From Neolewinella agarilytica (GTDB lineage Bacteria > Bacteroidota > Bacteroidia > Chitinophagales > Saprospiraceae): a stretch of DNA of 64,000 nucleotides. Positions 59,476-64,000 of this stretch are shown piece after piece. The notes under the pieces were generated by a model, which made no database searches, had not been told where the DNA came from, and was given only the letters and a program-made list of their open reading frames with translations. Both the position numbers and the translations under genes were made by a program. The stretch is taken from assembly GCF_900110645.1 (NCBI RefSeq), contig NZ_FOFB01000010.1:1-64000 (forward strand), read 5' to 3'. Numbering within the stretch: position 1 is the stretch's first letter; each line of letters starts with the position of its first letter.

Positions 59476-61176
59476 ACAAGACGACAAGACTACAAGATCA
59501 CCTTACTCTTCCTTCTTCTCCTAACCCTTCCCCTCTCCGCCCAGGACCTTGACTACCGCGCGCCCCTCAACGGTCCGCTGCTCGTCACCGGCACCTTCGG
59601 GGAGCTGCGCAGCGACCATTTTCATGCAGGCCTCGACTTTCGGGCCAGTACCAATACACCGGTTTATAACGTAGCAGAAGGCTATGTGAGCAGGATTGTG
59701 GTCAGCCCCGGCGGCTACGGACAGGCGGTGTACGTGGACCACCCGGACGGGCACCGGAGCGTATACGCTCACCTGGAGACGCTGCGGCCGGAGCTACTGG
59801 ACACCGTGCGGGCACGGCAGTTTGCGGAGGAGAAATTCCGGCAGGACCTGCGTTTTGACTCAACGGCCTTCCCGCTGCAGCAAGGCGAGCAGATCGGCGG
59901 CGTAGGGAACCGGGGCCACAGCTTCGGGTCGCACCTCCACTTCGAGATGCGGGACGCGAAGACGGATGCGGCGCTTAATCCGCTCGACTTTGGTTTCTCG
60001 ATACCGGACACCCGCGCGCCGCAAATCCGAAACCTACGGGTATATGAGCTGGACAACCACGGCTTGGAAACCCACATTCAGACCTTCAAAATAGCCGAAA
60101 GCCGGGGAAAATACCGGGCGCCGGACACCATCGTCGTCGGCTCGCCCCGCATCGGGCTGGCGCTCAAGGCCTACGACCGGCAAAACGCCATGCCGAACTG
60201 GAACGGCATTTATGGCGGCGAACTCTACGCCGACACGACCCGGATTTTTGACTTCCGCTTTGGGCGCATCCCCTTTGAAGAGACGGAATACCTCAACGCC
60301 CTGACCGACTATGAAGAATGGAATAAAAACACCTCCTGGTATCATCGTTTTTGGGCGCTGACGCAGGATGCCATGTTCCTTGAAACAGCCATGGACAAGA
60401 CCTACGATGGCAGCCTGAGGCTGCTCCCCAACCGCCCGCTCCCCGTGCGAATGCTCGTCAACGATCAGGCTGGTAATGTTTCCGGGATCACCTTCGCGCT
60501 GGTCTACCGCCCGCAGGAGCGGGCGCCACAGCCCCGCCCCCACCAGTATTTCCTCCCCGCCGGAGAGCGCAGCATCATCGACAACGGTGCCATGCGCCTG
60601 GAGCTGGACGCCGACGCCCTCTACCGCGACCTGTTTTTCCGCTACGCCCAGCTGCCCGACGCTTCGGCGGGCCACCTAAGTCACACCCACCAGCTACACG
60701 ATCCGCTGACGCCCCTGCACGGTCACGGTAAACTCAGCATCCGCCCCGACCAGCACATCGCCGATTCCCTCCGCGACCACGTCTTCCTCGGCAAATGCCA
60801 GCCCGACGGACAGTGGAGCGGCAACGGTGGCAACTGGACCGACGACGGACGTTTCCGCGCCAACGTCTACTCCTTCGGCGACTACGCCCTCTTCCTGGAC
60901 ACCATCCCCCCGCAGGTAGCCATCAATTACTTCGCTACGGATCTGCGCCGGGGCGCAGGCTTCAGCCTCCTCATTACGGATAACGTACAGGGCGCCCTGC
61001 AATACCGGGGCACCATCAACGGAGAATGGGTACTCCTGGAATACGACATTAAAAACGATAAGCTCACCTACAACTTCAAAGACGGAGACCCGGGGCCGGG
61101 CCAGCACCGCTTCGCCATTGAGGTAACGGACCGGCAGGGAAATAGTACTGTTTGGGAGCGAAGCTTCCGGCGTTAA
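59464..61176 (+). CDS. Secreted M23 (LytM-type) metallopeptidase
   Basis: 570 residues. The start, MRQPTRRQDYKI, is translated from the spacer repeat; the hydrophobic signal (TLLFLLLLTLPLSAQ) follows at once and no other ATG is available. The LytM fold is N-terminal: DHFHAGLDFRAS with the metal-binding His and Asp, VYVDHPDGHRSVYAHLE, and GSHLHFEMRD. M23 enzymes cut peptidoglycan cross-bridges or act as activators of amidases. The C-terminal 350 residues are beta-rich and unidentified (LLPNRPLPVRMLVNDQAGN, FAIEVTDRQGNSTVW). Probably periplasmic. Confidence 0.9.
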   Translation: MRQPTRRQDYKITLLFLLLLTLPLSAQDLDYRAPLNGPLLVTGTFGELRSDHFHAGLDFRASTNTPVYNVAEGYVSRIVVSPGGYGQAVYVDHPDGHRSVYAHLETLRPELLDTVRARQFAEEKFRQDLRFDSTAFPLQQGEQIGGVGNRGHSFGSHLHFEMRDAKTDAALNPLDFGFSIPDTRAPQIRNLRVYELDNHGLETHIQTFKIAESRGKYRAPDTIVVGSPRIGLALKAYDRQNAMPNWNGIYGGELYADTTRIFDFRFGRIPFEETEYLNALTDYEEWNKNTSWYHRFWALTQDAMFLETAMDKTYDGSLRLLPNRPLPVRMLVNDQAGNVSGITFALVYRPQERAPQPRPHQYFLPAGERSIIDNGAMRLELDADALYRDLFFRYAQLPDASAGHLSHTHQLHDPLTPLHGHGKLSIRPDQHIADSLRDHVFLGKCQPDGQWSGNGGNWTDDGRFRANVYSFGDYALFLDTIPPQVAINYFATDLRRGAGFSLLITDNVQGALQYRGTINGEWVLLEYDIKNDKLTYNFKDGDPGPGQHRFAIEVTDRQGNSTVWERSFRR

Positions 61177-61216
61177 GCCCGGTCACTAGGCGCTCCCGCT
61201 CCTGGTAAACACTTTT

Positions 61217-61237
61217 CCTGCACCCGGAGTGTGCAGG
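61217..61237. terminator. Small hairpin between the M23 gene and the next
   Basis: CCTGCAC pairs with GTGCAGG around CCGGAGT, preceded by TTTT. It may act as a terminator or attenuating structure for the last gene. Confidence 0.4.
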
Positions 61238-61291
61238 TACCCGGGATTATCCGCATATTGGGCAGCGAGCTAAACCTACCGGCAACGAACT

Positions 61292-64000
61292 ATGCGCTAC
61301 CTCCCCCTGCTGATATTACTTCTTCTTTGCACCTGCGTCCGCGCCCAAATCGGGTTGCACCCACCGGCGGTGGACTGGCAAAAAATCGAGACGACGGAGG
61401 GACGGGTGCTATTCCCCAAGGGTTACGAAGCCCGCGCCAAGCGCGTCGCCACACTCATCGAGTTGCTCAACGAGAAGCACACCCGCAGCATCGGGGAGCA
61501 GCAATTTGACGTAGACATCGTGCTGCAGACGCCCAATATGACCATCAACGGATTCGTGGGGCTGGCGCCCTTCCGTTCCGGTTTTTTCGCGACGCCGCCA
61601 CAGTCGTTCAGTCTGCTGAGCACGGCGGACTGGATGGACCTGCTGACGATTCACGAGTTCCGCCACGTGCAGCAAAACAGCAATGAGCGGCGTGGACTGA
61701 CCAAGCTGGTCAGCTACCTGCAGGGGCAATTCGGCTGGGCCGTGCTCTCCGGCATTGCCGTACCGAACTGGTTTGCGGAAGGTGACGCGACGATCTACGA
61801 AACGGCCATGAGCCCCGGCGGCCGCGGCCGGACCCCGGCCTTTTCTGGCACCCTCCGCAGCCTGCTGGCTGAGGATATCATCTATAAATATCCCGTAGCG
61901 AGAAACAACAGTTTCCGCCGGATCGTACCCGACCACTACCGTTACGGTTACGGAATGCTGGCCTACGCCCGCGAGCGCTACGGCAACGACGTTTGGCGAA
62001 AGGTGCTCCACCAGGGCGCAGCCCAGGGCGGCCTGCTTTACTCCTTCAGCCGGGCGCTGAAGAAAGAAACCGGGCTGAGTACGCCGGAGCTGTATGCCAC
62101 CACGATGGCCGACCTGAAGGCGGCCCAGGACAGCCTCACCGCCGCCCGCGCGCCCTTCATCGAAGGTCAGCCCATCGGTGCCACCCGTAAAGACATCGTC
62201 AATTATCGTTTTCCGGCAATGGACGGCGAGGGCCGGCTAATGGCCTTGCGCAGCGGCTTCAAAGTATTGCCGCAGCTGGTGGAGATTGACCCGGCGGGCG
62301 GGCCGGACCGCGTGGTCACCAATGTGGGCATCCAACGGGAGCCCTACGTGGACGTACGCGGCAAGTTCGCCGTCTGGATGGAACGGCGGCAGCACCCCCG
62401 CTACACGAACCTGCAGTTCAGCGACATCATCCTGTACGAGCTGGGCAGTGGTCGGAAGCGGCAGTTAACGGAGAAGGGCAAGTACGTCTCTCCTTCCCTG
62501 AGTTTTGATGGCCGGCAAATTGTATCGGTCTACCACGACCCGCTGGCCGGCCCCCCGGAGATCGTGATCCTGAACACCGTTAGCGGCGAAGTAGAGAGTC
62601 GCTTCCGCCGTAACGCCACCTCGGTTAGCTTCCCGCGCTTCTCGCCGGACGGCAAGACGGTCTACTTCTTCGACCAGCAATACAGCGGCATCGCCATAAT
62701 GGCGCTGGACCTGGCCTCGGGGCAAACCACAACCCTCAAAGAACGGTCGCCGGAAGCGATTGATCTGCTGCGGGTAGCCCCGGGCGGCACGCTGGTCTAC
62801 GCCAGCGGCCGGGACGGCGTGGATAACATCTACCAGCTGGAGCCGGCCAGCGGCGACATTGTCCAGCTGACGAACGTCGCCGTAGGAGCTACCATGCCCT
62901 TACTGACTAAAGACGGTTATCTTATCTACAGCACCCCGACACCGAAGGGGCTGCGACTTCAGCGGTTGGCATTTGGCGGAGACAAAAACCTGAACGGCGT
63001 ATATGGCGGTTTGTACGCGGGTATTCCGGGCGGGCTGCTGCCCGCCGGCCCCAGCTATTACGAGCGGGCAGCGGGCTTCGTGGAGGAGGCCGTGGACCTC
63101 TCCAGTACGGTGGAAGCTAAAGAGTACCCGGTGAGCGATTTCTCCGACAACCTGGGGGGTATTAAGCTACACAGCTGGTCGTACAACGGCAGTTACGTGA
63201 GTCCGGGGGCGATCATCGCGGCCACGAACGCGCTGAACACCATCGCCATTGACGTAGACGGGCAGTACAACCTGAACGAGAAGCGGTCGGCCGCCAGCGC
63301 CTCGGTGAATTACGGGGGACTGTTCCCCGTATTGCGTGCAGCCGTGGAGCTGCGGGACCGCAACTACTCCACCTTCCGGGCGGGCGTAGACACGGTTTTT
63401 AACCGGGTCAATCTGAACCAGCTGACGGTTAGTGGTGGCCTCCGCGTTCCCCTGACCTGGGTGAGCGGCAACTTCCAGACCAACCTGACGCCCGCCGCAG
63501 AATACACCTACTATGCGCTGAGCAACAACGAAGGCGGAGAGCTGCCGGACAACTTCGGCGGGCTGGGCTTTCAGTTGACTTTTTCCAGCTTTCAGCGGCT
63601 GGCTTATCAGCAGGTGCAGTCGCGGCTGGGTGCCTCCCTCTTCCTGCGCTACGATCAGGGCTTTGGAGAGGAGGACCTGGGAGATCGGTTTCTGCTGCGC
63701 TCGGCCATCAACCTTCCGGGGCTGTTCGCTACGCACGGCCTGAAGCTGGACTTCGACTACCAGCGGGAGCCCATCCGCAACGCTTATCAGTTTCCGGATG
63801 CCTTCCGGTATGCACGGGGCTACGTTGCGCCGGCCGCTGACCGGGTCTATCGCCTGGGGGTGAATTATCAACTACCGATTCTGTACCCTGATTTCGGTAT
63901 CGCCGGCGTCACCTATTTCCAGCGGGTGCGGCTCAATGCTTTTTACGATTACCACAACTATAGTCTGGAGGGAACAAGTATCCAGAATATTTCGGCCAGC
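61292..64000 (+). CDS. Peptidase-MA-like/propeller/beta-barrel protein (partial, runs off the right edge)
   Basis: At least 903 residues with no stop in the window. Signal peptide MRYLPLLILLLLCTCVRAQ holds an exact 20-bp word. A gluzincin-like site is intact: H121-E-F-R-H125 (LTIHEFRHVQQNS) and E163 in NWFAEGDATIYE. TolB-like blades follow (PSLSFDGRQIVSVYHDP, PRFSPDGKTVYFFD), then barrel-like strands. The architecture equals that of the gene at 6555, where these metal ligands are missing. Likely an outer-membrane metalloprotease or binding protein; substrate unknown. Confidence 0.85.
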   Translation, partial: MRYLPLLILLLLCTCVRAQIGLHPPAVDWQKIETTEGRVLFPKGYEARAKRVATLIELLNEKHTRSIGEQQFDVDIVLQTPNMTINGFVGLAPFRSGFFATPPQSFSLLSTADWMDLLTIHEFRHVQQNSNERRGLTKLVSYLQGQFGWAVLSGIAVPNWFAEGDATIYETAMSPGGRGRTPAFSGTLRSLLAEDIIYKYPVARNNSFRRIVPDHYRYGYGMLAYARERYGNDVWRKVLHQGAAQGGLLYSFSRALKKETGLSTPELYATTMADLKAAQDSLTAARAPFIEGQPIGATRKDIVNYRFPAMDGEGRLMALRSGFKVLPQLVEIDPAGGPDRVVTNVGIQREPYVDVRGKFAVWMERRQHPRYTNLQFSDIILYELGSGRKRQLTEKGKYVSPSLSFDGRQIVSVYHDPLAGPPEIVILNTVSGEVESRFRRNATSVSFPRFSPDGKTVYFFDQQYSGIAIMALDLASGQTTTLKERSPEAIDLLRVAPGGTLVYASGRDGVDNIYQLEPASGDIVQLTNVAVGATMPLLTKDGYLIYSTPTPKGLRLQRLAFGGDKNLNGVYGGLYAGIPGGLLPAGPSYYERAAGFVEEAVDLSSTVEAKEYPVSDFSDNLGGIKLHSWSYNGSYVSPGAIIAATNALNTIAIDVDGQYNLNEKRSAASASVNYGGLFPVLRAAVELRDRNYSTFRAGVDTVFNRVNLNQLTVSGGLRVPLTWVSGNFQTNLTPAAEYTYYALSNNEGGELPDNFGGLGFQLTFSSFQRLAYQQVQSRLGASLFLRYDQGFGEEDLGDRFLLRSAINLPGLFATHGLKLDFDYQREPIRNAYQFPDAFRYARGYVAPAADRVYRLGVNYQLPILYPDFGIAGVTYFQRVRLNAFYDYHNYSLEGTSIQNISAS
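61328..61347 (+). repeat. Dispersed 20-bp word, exact copy in a signal peptide
   Basis: TGCACCTGCGTCCGCGCCCA, translated CTCVRAQ at the signal-peptidase site. Confidence 0.85.

Overview
The window reads as a chromosomal segment of a marine-type Bacteroidota, most likely a Saprospiraceae/Lewinella-like bacterium. The evidence is TonB-dependent receptors with carboxypeptidase-regulatory-like N-domains, a DUF4249 lipoprotein, type IX secretion (T9SS) C-terminal sorting domains, adhesin-like proteins with P-domain/HYR-like segments, and promoters of the Bacteroidota TAnnTTTG type. I saw no rRNA, tRNA, CRISPR array, transposase or phage gene.

Layout. 1-3 kb: 5' part of a giant secreted adhesin (minus strand). 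3.3-6.4 kb: a membrane protein with a PD-(D/E)XK nuclease-like signature, then a ParA ATPase with a small ribbon-helix-helix partner and a 93-aa helical protein. 6.5-11.3 kb: an outer-membrane propeller/barrel protein and a DUF3089 lipoprotein. 11.5-13.4 kb: an AT-richer SDR + AraC islet. 13.4-22.5 kb: kynureninase, DUF58, hemF, ArsC/Spx-like, lipoprotein MsrA, an ECF sigma factor overlapping a membrane/beta-barrel partner, and hppD. 23-30 kb: TonB receptor, then uppS-bamA. 30-39 kb: Cys-motif T9SS protein, bestrophin, a tandem RlpA/SPOR protein, an enoyl-CoA hydratase and a 1089-aa T9SS protein with four 384-bp repeats. 39-46 kb: hydrolase, Crp-like regulator, T9SS protein, DinB-like protein, tail-specific protease. 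46-48 kb: an AT-rich pair that looks like a secreted nuclease toxin and its immunity protein. 48-54 kb: TonB receptor, DUF4249 lipoprotein and a large secreted protein. 54-64 kb: GT39-like glycosyltransferase, pirin, Na/Ca antiporter, hemA, an M23 peptidase, and a partial peptidase-MA/propeller/barrel protein that is an active-looking paralogue of the 6.5 kb gene.

The spacers between these genes are unusually structured. Several repeat families recur: (i) a 20-bp word, TGCACCTGCGTCCGCGCCCA, at about a dozen near-exact sites, intergenic and inside genes in different reading frames, often at gene 5' ends and signal-peptide cleavage sites; (ii) about 130-bp elements bounded by inverted GGTTGAGACGCTATGCGTCG; (iii) serial hairpin arrays placed directly at stop codons, with a constant 9-nt spacer and different but self-complementary stems; (iv) a GGCTACCGCA..TTGGAGGCG repeat; (v) large palindromes and terminators. 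Some repeats supply start or stop codons of neighbouring genes. These repeats, the candidate toxin-immunity pair and the membrane nuclease-like protein beside parA are the parts most worth following up. All family assignments come from reading translated motifs; no database search was possible.
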